Below, piece after piece: positions 17,615 through 27,268 of a stretch of DNA of 64,000 nucleotides. Below the pieces are notes generated by a model that saw only the letters and a program-made list of their open reading frames with translations, was not told the DNA's origin and ran no database searches. The position numbers and the translations under genes were made by a program. The stretch's first letter is position 1; each line of letters starts with the position of its first letter. This DNA comes from Halolamina pelagica (GTDB lineage Archaea; Halobacteriota; Halobacteria; Halobacteriales; Haloferacaceae): assembly GCF_900115675.1 (NCBI RefSeq), contig NZ_FOXI01000008.1, forward strand, positions 1 through 64,000, in the 5' to 3' direction.

Positions 17615-18436
17615 TCACTTTGCGAGGAAACCAGCGTCGACTGGGAGGAAGACGCCAGTGACGTAGCGTGCAGCGTCGCTGGAGAGCCACATGTACGCCT
17701 CGCTGATGTCGCTCGGTTCGATCATGTCGGTGTCCGGGAAGACGCTCATTGGCCCCGCGACAGCGCCCATTTCGTTCATGAACTCTTCGCCGTACCCCTC
17801 GAGCATCCCTGCGACCATCGGGGTATCGACAGCTGTCGGCCCGATGCAGTTGGCGTTGACGTCGTACTCGGCAAGTTCGAGTGCGAGCGTCTTCGTGAGT
17901 CCGATGACACCGTGTTTCGCCGCGACGTAATGGCCGTTACTCGGAATGCCAACTTGGCCGGCAGTGGACGCGGTGGAGACGATTTTGCCGCCGTCACCAC
18001 GGTCGATGAAGTGCTGCCCGACGTGTTTAGAGCAGAGCCATACCCCCTTGAGATTCACATCGACGAGTTCGTCCCACATCGCCTCGTCCATTTCCGTCAG
18101 GTCGGCGATCGACTCGATGCCGGCGTTGTTGGCGAGGATGTCGATGTGACCGAACTCTTCGAGAGCCTCGTCGACGGCGGCCTCGACTTCGGCCTCGTCG
18201 GAGACGTCGGCTTCGACAGTGAGTGCCCGCTGCCCTTCGTCCTCGACGAGGCTTGCCGTTTCGTCGAGTTCGTCCGCTGTACCGAGGTCATACGGGACCG
18301 TGTCCTTGTTGTGGCCGATGTCGACGGCGACGACGTCGGCGCCGTGTTTCGCGTAGTGTTGTGCGTGCGAGCGTCCCTGTCCGTGTGCGGCCCCGGTGAC
18401 GAACGCCACCTTACCGCTGAAGTCGTACTCTGGCAT
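17615..18436 (-). CDS. Mycofactocin-type SDR, array member 7 (promoter-proximal)
   Basis: 273 residues starting MPEYDFSGKVAFVTG. TGAAHGQGRSHAQHYAKHG, insertion DIGHNKDTVPYDLGTADE, NNAGIES, Ser in STASTAG, HYVAAKHG. It is most like member 1 (shared GHNK/GENK and IESIA segments), so the array may have grown outward from such a pair. The promoter of the array should lie in 18437-18604, where GGGAACG (18449-18455) and CGTTCCC (18484-18490) form an inverted repeat with a TTAATC-like TATA between them about 30 nt before the ATG. Confidence 0.9.
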   Translation of the reverse strand: MPEYDFSGKVAFVTGAAHGQGRSHAQHYAKHGADVVAVDIGHNKDTVPYDLGTADELDETASLVEDEGQRALTVEADVSDEAEVEAAVDEALEEFGHIDILANNAGIESIADLTEMDEAMWDELVDVNLKGVWLCSKHVGQHFIDRGDGGKIVSTASTAGQVGIPSNGHYVAAKHGVIGLTKTLALELAEYDVNANCIGPTAVDTPMVAGMLEGYGEEFMNEMGAVAGPMSVFPDTDMIEPSDISEAYMWLSSDAARYVTGVFLPVDAGFLAK

Positions 18437-18604
18437 GGCTCTGTCTCCGGGAACGACCTTGCGTCAAAGATTAACGCGGTGTGCGTTCCCACATTACCAT
18501 GTTCTATCATCCACAATAAGTGTACTCCAAATAATCAATAGTTGGAACCCTGTTAGAATCAATGAGTCCCACGAACAAGGGAAGAACCGTTTCAGCGGGG
18601 CGAA

Positions 18605-19696
18605 TCAGTCTTCGAGTCCAAGTTCACGACGTACGTCGTGGAAGACACTCAAGACGTCCTGCTCTTCTTCCTCGAATGGGAGGCGCTGGAGACGGTGTTC
18701 AAGCGCCATCCGTGCGACACGGCGAACAGTTCGAGGGGTGACCTCGTCAGCTCCCTCGTAAGCGGCCAGCGTCCGGGCGGCCCGGCGGAGCGTGATGTCA
18801 CCCCGGTGGCCGTCGACGTCGAGTTCGATGTTCATCCCCGCGATCAGCCGTGCGATATCGTCGTCGAGCTCTACCTCGTCGAGTCGCTCCCTGGCTGTCG
18901 CGATGTCGTTCCGTAGCGCCGCCTGCTCCTCAGCGTATTCGGCGCGGAACGCTTCGGGGTCGGCCTCGAATTCGGCACGGCGGCGGCTGATCTCGACACG
19001 ATCGTCCACTTCGTTGACCCCCTCCACGTCGACGACGAGGCCGAAGCGGTCGAGGAGTTGCGGTCGGAGGTCACCCTCTTCGGGGTTCATCGTGCCGACG
19101 AGGATGAACTCGGACGGGTGGCGGAACGAGACGCCCTCGCGTTCGACGATGTTCTCGCCCATCGCGGCGGCGTCGAGCAACACGTCGACGATGTGGTCGT
19201 CGAGCAGGTTCACCTCGTCGACGTAGAGGATGTTACGGTTGGCCTCGGCCAGTATCCCGGGTTCGAAATCCCGTTCCCCCGCCTGGACCGCGCGTTCGAG
19301 GTCGATGCTGCCGACAACACGATCTTCAGAGGCGTTTAGCGGTAGGTCAACCACCCGCATCGGCCGCGTCTCGATCGGCAGGTCCTCGCCAGCATCGTAT
19401 CGCTCGCGGCACTCATCGCACATCCGGTCTGGATCGGTCGGCGGACAGCTGTAGGGACAGTCTGCCACGGCCTCGATGTCTGGGAGCACTTCCGCCAGCG
19501 CCCGAACCGCTGTCGACTTGGCCGTCCCCCGCTCGCCCCGGATCAACACACCGCCCACGTCGCGGTTGACGGCGTTCAGCACGAGCGCACGCTTCATTTC
19601 AGTTTGGTCGACGATGGCCGAGAACGGGAACGTCCCGCCAGCCCGTGATTCGTCTTCGATCGTCTCGGTGTCGTGTGTGATGTCGTGGTCGGTCAT
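18605..19696 (-). CDS. AAA+ chelatase-like ATPase (Mg/cobalt-chelatase subunit I family)
   Basis: 363 residues starting at ATG 19696 ([17 protein letters not shown]). Walker A is [20 protein letters not shown], the ChlI/BchI form; there is a Cys-rich insertion CPYSC with CDEC near residues 90-110, sensor segments [15 protein letters not shown] and [19 protein letters not shown], and a lid domain. The partner with a VWA domain is 43 nt upstream. No CobN/ChlH-type catalytic subunit is in the window, so classical porphyrin metal insertion is not supported locally; a MoxR-like metal-insertion or activation role for a neighbouring enzyme is possible. The extension upstream of 19696 is not conserved. 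Confidence 0.85.
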   Translation of the reverse strand: MTDHDITHDTETIEDESRAGGTFPFSAIVDQTEMKRALVLNAVNRDVGGVLIRGERGTAKSTAVRALAEVLPDIEAVADCPYSCPPTDPDRMCDECRERYDAGEDLPIETRPMRVVDLPLNASEDRVVGSIDLERAVQAGERDFEPGILAEANRNILYVDEVNLLDDHIVDVLLDAAAMGENIVEREGVSFRHPSEFILVGTMNPEEGDLRPQLLDRFGLVVDVEGVNEVDDRVEISRRRAEFEADPEAFRAEYAEEQAALRNDIATARERLDEVELDDDIARLIAGMNIELDVDGHRGDITLRRAARTLAAYEGADEVTPRTVRRVARMALEHRLQRLPFEEEEQDVLSVFHDVRRELGLED

Positions 19697-19739
19697 CGAT
19701 TGGATTCGATCGTTTTCCCGCCAACTTCGTCGCGTTGTA

Positions 19740-21731
19740 TCATGCTGTCCCCTCTTCCCAGTCGAGTGCTTCGAGATCGACGTCACGCGGCAGGTCGATC
19801 AGGGGCAGGTAGTCGGCGCCCATCGTCGCCGCGAACTCTCGATTGCGCTCGTGGCGCTTCCGTTTCATTCGCTTGGCCTTCCGATCGGTCCAGATCTCGT
19901 CGGGCGTCGTGTCGAGTTTGTGCCCGGTGTCGACGAACACTCCCGGGATGTCGTCCTCGTCGAACAGCGCCGCAGCACGGAGCGCGTCCTCTCTGGCGTC
20001 ACTGTCCTCGCGGTACTCGACGTTCGACTGTCCGTCCGAGAGCACTACGACCAGCGGATAGAGATCTTGATCGCGACGTTTCTCACGTTCCACGAGCTGG
20101 TAGGCCTCGATCAAGCCGTGGGCCAGTGGCGTATTGCCCCCGACGGTCAATCGCGAGACAGCGTCGCGGGCTCGCCGATGGTTCCGAGTGGGTTCGACCA
20201 GCGTGAAGGCACTCTCGCCGCGGAAGACCACAACGGCGACGCGGTTTCGGGCGCGATAAGCGTCCTCGATCAGCGAGAGCAGCCCGCGTTTGGTCTCCAT
20301 CATCTGCCGGCCGCTCATCACGCTACCACTGGCGTCGACGACGAACACCACCAGCGCACGAGCGGTGCGCTCGCGGAGTTTCTGCCGGAGATCTCGTGGT
20401 TCGATCACTAAGTCGTCCCCCTCTCGCCCACGCTGTCGTTGGTGAGGTGCAGCCGCCCGAAGCGTCGCGTCGATAGCCACGTCGTCCACGTCTTCCTGTA
20501 TGCGCGATCGGACGTATCGACCGCTACGCACGTCAACGCGTGAGGGGGTGCGCCGTGCGAGCGCGCTCCGCATCGTCCGGTCCTTCTCCGGGTCGATAGC
20601 GGTCCGATCAACTGTGTAGGACTCCTCGCCTTCGGCGATCGGGATACCGCCGCCTTGCTGGTCGGCCGAGTCGTCGCCTTCGGGATCGTCCTCGTCGTCC
20701 TCACCCTCTTCAGGTTCGTCGTCATCGTTCCCGGTCGAGAGTACTGCCTCGCCGAAGCTCATCTCGGCGACGCCTTCCACCCGGTGCGGGAACGCGAAGT
20801 ATTGAGCCTCCGCGACGTGAGCGTCAGTCACCTCGTCCTCGCCATCGAGTGCCGCGAGAGCGCGTGCAACCCGGGAGACAGCGATGTCCGCGCGCATCCC
20901 GTGAGCGCGCTGCCGGAGCGCCTCGTAGGAGGCTTCGCGCTGCAGTTCCTCGGTCATTTCGACATCGGTGAGCCGTTCGCGCGCATCCCGCACTTGCTCG
21001 CGAAGCGCGTCCTGTTCGGCTGCGTATTCGGTGCGGAACCCCTCGGGATCGGCATCGAACGCCTCTCGACGTTCGGCGATTTCGACGCGCTCGGCTGGGT
21101 CGTCGCTGGCTTCGACGTCGACAATGATGTCAAAGCGGTCGAGAAGTTGGGGCCTGAGTCCGCCTTCCTCCGGGTTCATCGTCCCAACGAGGATGAACTC
21201 CGCCGGGTGGCGGAAGGAGACGCCCTCCCGCTCGACGATGTTCTCGCCCATCGCTGCTGCATCGAGCAGCACGTCGACGATGTGGTCGTCGAGTAGGTTC
21301 ACCTCGTCGACGTAGAGGATGTTACGGTTGGCCTCTGCAAGGATTCCCGGTTCGAACGTCGCCTCGCCAGCACCGACGGCTCGCTGCAGATCGATACTGC
21401 CGACGACGCGGTCCTCGGATGCGTTTAGCGGCAGGTCCACCACCTGCATCTGTCGTCGTTCGACCGGGAGATCAGTGTCAGCTGCGTGCCGCTGCCGGCA
21501 CTCGCTGCACATCCGGTCGGGGTCATCGGGTGGACAGCCGTAGGGACAGTCCGCGACGACATCGATCTCGGGAAGGACTTCCGCGAGCGCACGGACCCCG
21601 GTTGACTTGGCAGTCCCGCGCTCACCACGGAGCAGTACACCGTTCACCTCAGGGTTGACAGCGTTGATTAGTAACGCACGCTTCATCGCTTGCTGATCGA
21701 CTATCCCGGCAAACGGGTACGGTGCTTCCAT
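19740..21731 (-). CDS. AAA+ / VWA fusion, chelatase subunit D-like
   Basis: 663 residues starting at ATG 21731 ([16 protein letters not shown]); the TTG at 21746 would add five. N-terminal AAA+ module with [25 protein letters not shown] and CSEC cysteines, [11 protein letters not shown]; a central acidic linker (about 330-375); and a C-terminal VWA domain with the MIDAS DASGS (near residue 475), NTPLAHGL and VLSDGQSN. The VWA domain binds a target protein through a divalent cation. With the downstream AAA+ gene it forms a ring motor in an operon read away from the OYE gene. Its place inside a mycofactocin locus is unusual. Confidence 0.85.
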   Translation of the reverse strand: MEAPYPFAGIVDQQAMKRALLINAVNPEVNGVLLRGERGTAKSTGVRALAEVLPEIDVVADCPYGCPPDDPDRMCSECRQRHAADTDLPVERRQMQVVDLPLNASEDRVVGSIDLQRAVGAGEATFEPGILAEANRNILYVDEVNLLDDHIVDVLLDAAAMGENIVEREGVSFRHPAEFILVGTMNPEEGGLRPQLLDRFDIIVDVEASDDPAERVEIAERREAFDADPEGFRTEYAAEQDALREQVRDARERLTDVEMTEELQREASYEALRQRAHGMRADIAVSRVARALAALDGEDEVTDAHVAEAQYFAFPHRVEGVAEMSFGEAVLSTGNDDDEPEEGEDDEDDPEGDDSADQQGGGIPIAEGEESYTVDRTAIDPEKDRTMRSALARRTPSRVDVRSGRYVRSRIQEDVDDVAIDATLRAAAPHQRQRGREGDDLVIEPRDLRQKLRERTARALVVFVVDASGSVMSGRQMMETKRGLLSLIEDAYRARNRVAVVVFRGESAFTLVEPTRNHRRARDAVSRLTVGGNTPLAHGLIEAYQLVEREKRRDQDLYPLVVVLSDGQSNVEYREDSDAREDALRAAALFDEDDIPGVFVDTGHKLDTTPDEIWTDRKAKRMKRKRHERNREFAATMGADYLPLIDLPRDVDLEALDWEEGTA

Positions 21732-21842
21732 GCCAGTGCTTCCCAATGGGATATAAGGTTATAAACAAGTTCCGGACATCACACCGGCGGTACATCTTTA
21801 TCCTCGTCCGAACTACACGTGATAGAGAACCACATACAACCT

Positions 21843-23780
21843 ATGCCGGACATGCTTTTCACACCGAGACGCATCGGATCGGTGACTATCCCGAATCGGA
21901 CGGTGTTCTTGGCACACGAGACGGGGTTCGCGGAGGACGGGCTGCCGACGGAACGCGACGCGGCGTACTACGAGGCCCGGGCCCGCGGCGGCGTTGGTCT
22001 CATCATCGGCCCGTCGAGCATGCTCGTCCACCCGAGCGCGTCGAATCCGATGTACGCCTCGGGGTACGACCCTGACGTCGTCCCGCGTCTCCAGATGATT
22101 GCGGACGCAGTCCACGACTACGGGACTAAGGTGTTCGCCCAACTCCAGCACACCGGCGGGGAAGATACCGGCGAGCACGCGATGCGGGAGACATGGGCAC
22201 CTTCGGCGGTTCCGTCAGAGTACGGCTACGAGATGCCAAAGCGAATGGAGAAGGAGGATATCGAGGAGATCAAACTCGGCTTCGCCAAAACCGCTGAACA
22301 CGTCAAACGGGGCAATCTCGACGGGATCGAACTCAAAGCCGGCCACGACGGGATTCTTCGACAGTTCCTCTCGCCGAAGTACAACCACCGTGACGACGAG
22401 TACGGCGGGTCACTGGACAATCGTGTTCGGCTCGTGAACGAGGTAGTCGAGGCCATCCGGGACCGCGTCGGGGACGAGTTCCCCGTCGGCATCCGGCTCA
22501 CGCTGGACGAGATGGAGGACGGCGGTTACGACTACGACTACGCGGTCGAGGTGATGCGGCGCCTCCACCCGAGCCTGGACTTCATCGACTCCGACATCGC
22601 AACCATCTCGAAGCTGCACATCACTGATGCGCCGATGCACGCGCCGCTCGGCTACACCTCCGAGTACTACGGCGCGGCCAGGGAGGAAGTCGACATCCCA
22701 GTCATTGCGGCCGGTCGGATTAACGACCTCACGAAGGCCAACGACGTACTGGAGGAGGGCCGCGCGGACTTCGTCGGAATGTGCCGTCAGCTCATCGCCG
22801 ATGCCGACACGGTCCGGAAGGTCCGGCGCGGCGAGGACGAGGAGGTCACTCACTGTATTGCGTGCAACCAGAACTGTCTGGGCGGTATCCACACGAACGG
22901 TCACGTCGGCTGTATCCAGACGCCTCGATCGGGACGGGAGACGAAGATTCCCCACCTCGAGGACCGCGATCCGGCGTCGACGCCCCGGGACGTACTCGTC
23001 GTCGGCGGCGGACCCGCGGGCCTCTCTTTCGCGGTGACGGCCGCCGACCTCGGCCATCAGGTGACCATCCGTGAGCGAGAGGGACAACTCGGCGGCCAGT
23101 CAAACATCGCGACACAGGTCGACTCCAGACAGGAGTTCGGCGATGCCGTCCGGAACCTCAAGAACCAGCTGGGCAATCGTGACGTGACCGTCGAAACGAA
23201 CACCGAAGTCGTCCCCGAAGACGTCAGCTCCGACGCATGGGATGATGTGGTTGTCGCCATCGGCGCTAGTGAGAGCCAACCCGATCTGCAGGGACCGGAC
23301 GTTCACCGCTCGTGGGATGTCCTACGCGGCGAAGATGTCGGGGACTCGGTGATCGTCTTCGACAACAACAAGCACGCTGCAGGAGTCAGCGTCGCGGAGC
23401 ACCTCGTGGCCGACCACGACGTGACCTTCGTGACCACTTCCTACCATCCGGGTGATCAGCTAGAGGGGACGAACGTTCCGCCGTTTCTCGAAACACTGTA
23501 CGAGCATGGCGTCGACATCGAAACCCACGCCACCATCATCGGCTTCGAGGATAACACCGCCCAGTTGCTCAACGTCTACTCCGAGGACGTGAACACAGTC
23601 TCTGCTGACTCGCTCGTTGTTGCGGAACGTCGGGAAGCCCGGACTGGCCTCGCCGATGCGCTGGAAGAACAGGGATTCGCGGCCGATTCGATCCATCGTA
23701 TCGGTGACTGTGTCGCCCCGCGACTGATCGACAAAGCCATCTACGACGGCGAACTACTCGCCCGGGAGCTATCCGCATGA
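21843..23780 (+). CDS. FadH/OYE-family iron-sulfur flavoprotein oxidoreductase, second copy
   Basis: 645 residues starting MPDMLFTPRRIGSVTIPNR. FMN TIM barrel with HDGILRQFLSPKYNHRDDEY near residue 176, 4Fe-4S motif CIACNQNC near residue 340 with a fourth Cys 12 residues on (VGC), FAD/NAD Rossmann part with VVGGGPAGLSFAV. Similar in layout to the gene at 8236. It heads a plus-strand operon: FixB follows after 16 nt, then FixC, FixX, an SDR and FixA. ATG 21852 is an alternative start. In this setting it could link enoyl or quinone substrates to the ETF. AT-rich TTTATC at about 21796 is a possible TATA box. Confidence 0.88.
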   Translation: MPDMLFTPRRIGSVTIPNRTVFLAHETGFAEDGLPTERDAAYYEARARGGVGLIIGPSSMLVHPSASNPMYASGYDPDVVPRLQMIADAVHDYGTKVFAQLQHTGGEDTGEHAMRETWAPSAVPSEYGYEMPKRMEKEDIEEIKLGFAKTAEHVKRGNLDGIELKAGHDGILRQFLSPKYNHRDDEYGGSLDNRVRLVNEVVEAIRDRVGDEFPVGIRLTLDEMEDGGYDYDYAVEVMRRLHPSLDFIDSDIATISKLHITDAPMHAPLGYTSEYYGAAREEVDIPVIAAGRINDLTKANDVLEEGRADFVGMCRQLIADADTVRKVRRGEDEEVTHCIACNQNCLGGIHTNGHVGCIQTPRSGRETKIPHLEDRDPASTPRDVLVVGGGPAGLSFAVTAADLGHQVTIREREGQLGGQSNIATQVDSRQEFGDAVRNLKNQLGNRDVTVETNTEVVPEDVSSDAWDDVVVAIGASESQPDLQGPDVHRSWDVLRGEDVGDSVIVFDNNKHAAGVSVAEHLVADHDVTFVTTSYHPGDQLEGTNVPPFLETLYEHGVDIETHATIIGFEDNTAQLLNVYSEDVNTVSADSLVVAERREARTGLADALEEQGFAADSIHRIGDCVAPRLIDKAIYDGELLARELSA

Positions 23781-23784
23781 CTGT

Positions 23785-23790
23785 GAGGTG
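23785..23790 (+). promoter_or_regulatory. Shine-Dalgarno GAGGTG for fixB-like gene
   Basis: GAGGTG lies 6 nt before the ATG at 23797 and decides that start over the in-frame GTG at 23788, which forms part of the site itself. Confidence 0.6.
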
Positions 23791-23796
23791 CTACCA

Positions 23797-24801
23797 ATGA
23801 GTCAGATCGTGGCCGTGCCCGACGCCGACGATGTCGCGCTGCTCGACGAGGCCCACCGACTCGCCGAGGCGATCGGCGATGCGGGGCCGGCGTCCGAACC
23901 ACCCACCGTCGTCGCTGTCACGTTCGACGGCCTCGTCACACCGGACGAAGCCGCAGCGGGGGCTCCCGACGAGGTACTCCACGTGACCTCCGAGGAGGGG
24001 ACGTTCACATCGGGCGCAGCGGGGATCCGTCCCCGTTCACAGGCGCTCGCGGAACTCACCGACGACGCACGAGCAGTCCTGCTTCCCGATACCGCAGACG
24101 GCGTCGACCTCGCGGCTGCGACGGCGCGGCGACGACGGGGTGCCTGTGTCACCGACTGCCTACTGCGGGTCCGGGACGGCAAACTGCGGGCCGGTCGACC
24201 CGCGTACGGCGGCCGTGCGTACGCCGAGTTCGATTTCGAACGGGAGCCTCCTGTGGTGACGCTCAACACCGAATCACTCGGGACACCCGACCAGCAGCCC
24301 GAAGGTGAACCAACCCAACGAACCGTCGAGGTCGATGTGGACGACGACGACCGCATCCGGCACGTTGAGACGTTCGAGGTGCCGGAGGACGACCTCTCGA
24401 AGGCGCGCCGCATCGTCGCGGGTGGCTTCGGGTTGGGTAGTCCGGACGGTTTCGACCTGATCGAAGACCTCGCAGACGCATTCGGCGCCGCCATCGGCGC
24501 CTCGCGTCCCCCGTCGGATGAAGGCTGGGTGCCTTACGACCGCCAGATCGGCGTGACAGGCAAGGAAATCGACGTCGAGGTCTACGTCCCCTGCGCAATC
24601 TCGGGTGACTCCTACCACATGCGTTCGGTGAACGCCGACCATCTGATCCCGATCAATTCGGATCCCGAAGCGCGCGTCTTCAACTTCGCCGACATCGGTA
24701 TCGTCGGCGATGTGTACGAGTACGGACCTGCATTGGCCGAGGCAGTTCGCCGGGCGAGAACGGACAACGAGTCCGCAGCGGCCGAGGAGGTGGTCGAATG
24801 A
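23797..24801 (+). CDS. fixB: Electron transfer flavoprotein alpha subunit (FixB-like)
   Basis: 334 residues starting MSQIVAVPDADDVAL. The C-terminal FAD domain is clear: KARRIVAGGFGLGSPDGFDL, GASRPPSDEGWVPYDRQIG, then VPCAISGDSYHMRSVNADHL and FNFADIGIVGDVYEYGPAL. The N-terminal domain is divergent and acidic. With the FixA-like gene at 27265 it should form an ETF heterodimer receiving electrons from dehydrogenases and passing them to FixC. The ATGA overlap with FixC shows translational coupling. ETF-type subunits are known neighbours of mycofactocin genes in Actinobacteria. Confidence 0.9.
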   Translation: MSQIVAVPDADDVALLDEAHRLAEAIGDAGPASEPPTVVAVTFDGLVTPDEAAAGAPDEVLHVTSEEGTFTSGAAGIRPRSQALAELTDDARAVLLPDTADGVDLAAATARRRRGACVTDCLLRVRDGKLRAGRPAYGGRAYAEFDFEREPPVVTLNTESLGTPDQQPEGEPTQRTVEVDVDDDDRIRHVETFEVPEDDLSKARRIVAGGFGLGSPDGFDLIEDLADAFGAAIGASRPPSDEGWVPYDRQIGVTGKEIDVEVYVPCAISGDSYHMRSVNADHLIPINSDPEARVFNFADIGIVGDVYEYGPALAEAVRRARTDNESAAAEEVVE

Positions 24802-26111
24802 CCGACGTCTCCTTCGACGTGGTTGTCGTCGGCGCCGGTCGGGCCGGCGTCGCCGCCGCCTACAAACTCGCCGACGAGGGGTTCGAGGTGGCACTGGTCG
24901 AACGCGCCAAACAGCCGGGGATGAAGAACGTCACCGGTGGCGTACTCTACGGCAGTATCTTGGACGATCTCGTGCCGGAGTTCCCGGAAGAAGCACCGCT
25001 TGAACGCCACGTAGTCGAGCATAACATCAAACTGCTCCACGGCGATGCAGAGGTCTCCATCGGTTACCGCGACCTCGAGCTCCGGGAGGAACCAAACTAC
25101 ACGCTGATGCTCGGGAAGTTCGACCGGTGGTTTGTCGACCGCGCGGTCGACCAAGGGGTGACGTTCCTCTCGGAAACGGCCGTCCGAGACGTCACACAGG
25201 AGGAGAGCCGTGCAGTGGTCCACACCGATCGCGAGGACGGCGATATCGCTTGCGACGTTGTGATCGGCGCCGATGGTGTGAATACGACGGTCGGTCGGAA
25301 GACGGGGATCCAGCGAACGATGCGCAACGAGGACATGGCGCTGTCGGTCAAGAAGGTAATCGACGTCGGCCGGGAGACGATCGACCAGCGCTTCAACCTC
25401 GATAGTGACGAGGGCGCCGCATACATCTACACGGGATTCCCCGAAGGCGCACCCACCATCGGCTACTTCATCTACACGTTCGACGAGTACATCTCCGTCG
25501 GCGCGGTCGGTGGTCTCGAAACCCTCCGGTGGCTTGGCGACGAGGGGTACGGCGAGACCGGTACCCCGCTGTACTCGCTACTGGAGGATTTCATGGAACT
25601 CGACACCGTCCGTCCATACGTTCAGGGCGACGCCGTGGAGGAGTACCAGGGAATCCTCGTCCCCGAGCACTCCTACGATACACTCCCAGACCGCCAGGAT
25701 CGCCGGGTCGCACTCGTCGGCGACGCTGCGGGGCTCGTACTCAACAAGGGGTACACGTTCCGGGGACTCGACTACGGGATCAAGAGCGGTCTCGTTGCCG
25801 CCGAGGCCGCAGTAAAGTGTGCCGAAGACGGGGACTGGGACGCATTCGGCCGACGGTACGACACGAGTCTGGAGGACTCGTACGTCCTCCAAGACATGAA
25901 GCAGCACCGTCACCTCCCGAAGTTCCTGAAAAACGAACGGATGTACGATGCGTATCCGGGTATCGCGACGGAGACGCTCAGGGGGATGTACTCAGCTGAA
26001 ACCGACGCATCCGGGCTGACGTGGCGACAGGCGTACCGCGCGTTCCGGCGGAGTGATGCCGGGTTCCTCGACCTGCTCAAGGACGGGTATCGGGGACTCA
26101 GATCACTGTGA
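24798..26111 (+). CDS. fixC: ETF-quinone oxidoreductase-type flavoprotein (FixC-like)
   Basis: 437 residues. N-terminal dinucleotide motif VVVVGAGRAGVAAAYKLADE, a NVTGGVLYG loop, GADGVNTTVGRKTG near residue 155, and GDAAGLVLNKGYTFRGLDYG near residue 305, as in FixC and ETF-QO. It has no iron-sulfur domain of its own; this is supplied by FixX downstream. Expected role: membrane-associated transfer of electrons from ETF to menaquinone. The ATG overlaps the FixB stop (ATGA). Confidence 0.92.
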   Translation: MTDVSFDVVVVGAGRAGVAAAYKLADEGFEVALVERAKQPGMKNVTGGVLYGSILDDLVPEFPEEAPLERHVVEHNIKLLHGDAEVSIGYRDLELREEPNYTLMLGKFDRWFVDRAVDQGVTFLSETAVRDVTQEESRAVVHTDREDGDIACDVVIGADGVNTTVGRKTGIQRTMRNEDMALSVKKVIDVGRETIDQRFNLDSDEGAAYIYTGFPEGAPTIGYFIYTFDEYISVGAVGGLETLRWLGDEGYGETGTPLYSLLEDFMELDTVRPYVQGDAVEEYQGILVPEHSYDTLPDRQDRRVALVGDAAGLVLNKGYTFRGLDYGIKSGLVAAEAAVKCAEDGDWDAFGRRYDTSLEDSYVLQDMKQHRHLPKFLKNERMYDAYPGIATETLRGMYSAETDASGLTWRQAYRAFRRSDAGFLDLLKDGYRGLRSL

Positions 26112-26148
26112 CCAAAAGAGCAATACCTATCGACACCAACACATAGCT

Positions 26149-26199
26149 ATGAGTTCACACACACCACGAACTGACACCGATGGAGAGACAGAGCGATGA
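26149..26199 (+). CDS. Micro-ORF coupled to fixX (16 codons)
   Basis: ATG 26149 opens MSSHTPRTDTDGETER, whose stop TGA overlaps the FixX start as ATGA. The arrangement equals the coupled starts elsewhere in this operon, so it may be a translated leader in the only sizeable gap of the operon (26112-26195). It could also be chance. Confidence 0.3.
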   Translation: MSSHTPRTDTDGETER

Positions 26200-26486
26200 G
26201 TGTCCAGGACGATCTGGAGACGGTTGAGTGGGATGTGAGCGAGGACGCCCACATCACCGTCGACAACGAGCAGTGTATCACCTGCGAGGACAAGCCCTGC
26301 CTACACCTGTGCCCTGCGGAGTGCTTCGATTACCAGGAGGACCAGGAGGGCGGTATCTACTTCGCGTACGAACCGTGCGTGGAGTGTGGCGCCTGTATGG
26401 TCTTCTGTGCGAACGACCCCGACAAGGGCGCCGTCTCGTGGTCGAAGGCGGAGGGCGGCAAGGGCGTGGAGTTTGACTTCGGCTGA
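26196..26486 (+). CDS. fixX: Ferredoxin-like protein (FixX-like)
   Basis: 96 residues with cysteines CITCEDKPCLHLC (from about residue 28) and CVECGACMVFC (from about residue 62), the pattern of the FixX/ETF-QO ferredoxin domain. It completes FixC by carrying electrons to quinone. Placed between FixC (gap 84 nt) and the SDR (gap 2 nt). Confidence 0.92.
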   Translation: MSVQDDLETVEWDVSEDAHITVDNEQCITCEDKPCLHLCPAECFDYQEDQEGGIYFAYEPCVECGACMVFCANDPDKGAVSWSKAEGGKGVEFDFG

Positions 26487-26488
26487 CC

Positions 26489-27268
26489 ATGTACCTCGAT
26501 GACCAGACGGCTATCGTGACCGGCGGTGCAAGCGGGATCGGTGCGGCGACGTGTCGCATACTCGCTGAACGCGGCGCTGATGTCGTCGTCGCAGACCTCT
26601 CCGCCGAGGAGGGTGAGGGGTTGGCCGAGTCTATTGCTGGCGCAGACGGTGGCGACGCCTCGTTCGTCGAGGCCGACGTCAGCGACGAGGATGCCGTCGC
26701 AGGGATGGTTGAGCATGCCGAGAAGACGTTCGGGAGCGTAGACGTCCTCGTGAACAACGCTGCTGTCGCCTCACAGGAAGCTGATAGCCGGATCACGGAG
26801 TTCGATGACGACGCCTACGAGTTTCTGACCGGCGTGAACCTCAAGGGGCCGATGTATGCCGCGAAGCATGCGATCCCGGCGATGCTCGATACCGGCGATG
26901 GAACCGGTGTCGTGGTCAACAACGCCTCGATTGCCGCACTGATCGCGGAATCCGGGATGGACATCTACACTGCGACAAAGGGGGCGCTCGTCTCGCTGAC
27001 TCGATCGATCGCCGTCGAGTACGCACCCGATATCCGGGCGAACACAATCTGCCCTGGTGTCGTCGAGACGCCGATGCTCGAAGCCGCCATGGAATCGGAG
27101 GGAGACAGCGACATACCCGACACGATGGCGTCGATGATCGAGGAGACGCCGCTGGGGATCGCTGAGCCCGAAGACATCGGTCGTGCAATCGCGTTCCTCG
27201 CGTCCGACGACGCGGCATTCGTTACCGGGTCAACGATCCCCGTTGACGGAGGGTACACCGCACAATGA
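26489..27268 (+). CDS. Classical SDR oxidoreductase (FabG-like) inside the fix operon
   Basis: 259 residues. TGGASGIGAATC near residue 12, NNAAVAS, catalytic Ser in NNASIAAL, YTATKGALVSL (Y-x3-K), and the C-terminal PVDGGYTAQ typical of FabG-like SDRs. It lacks the mycofactocin-type insertion, so it likely uses exchangeable NAD(P). Its position between FixX and FixA, with stop and start overlapping (ATGA) at 27265, indicates joint expression with the ETF module. Substrate unknown. Confidence 0.9.
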   Translation: MYLDDQTAIVTGGASGIGAATCRILAERGADVVVADLSAEEGEGLAESIAGADGGDASFVEADVSDEDAVAGMVEHAEKTFGSVDVLVNNAAVASQEADSRITEFDDDAYEFLTGVNLKGPMYAAKHAIPAMLDTGDGTGVVVNNASIAALIAESGMDIYTATKGALVSLTRSIAVEYAPDIRANTICPGVVETPMLEAAMESEGDSDIPDTMASMIEETPLGIAEPEDIGRAIAFLASDDAAFVTGSTIPVDGGYTAQ

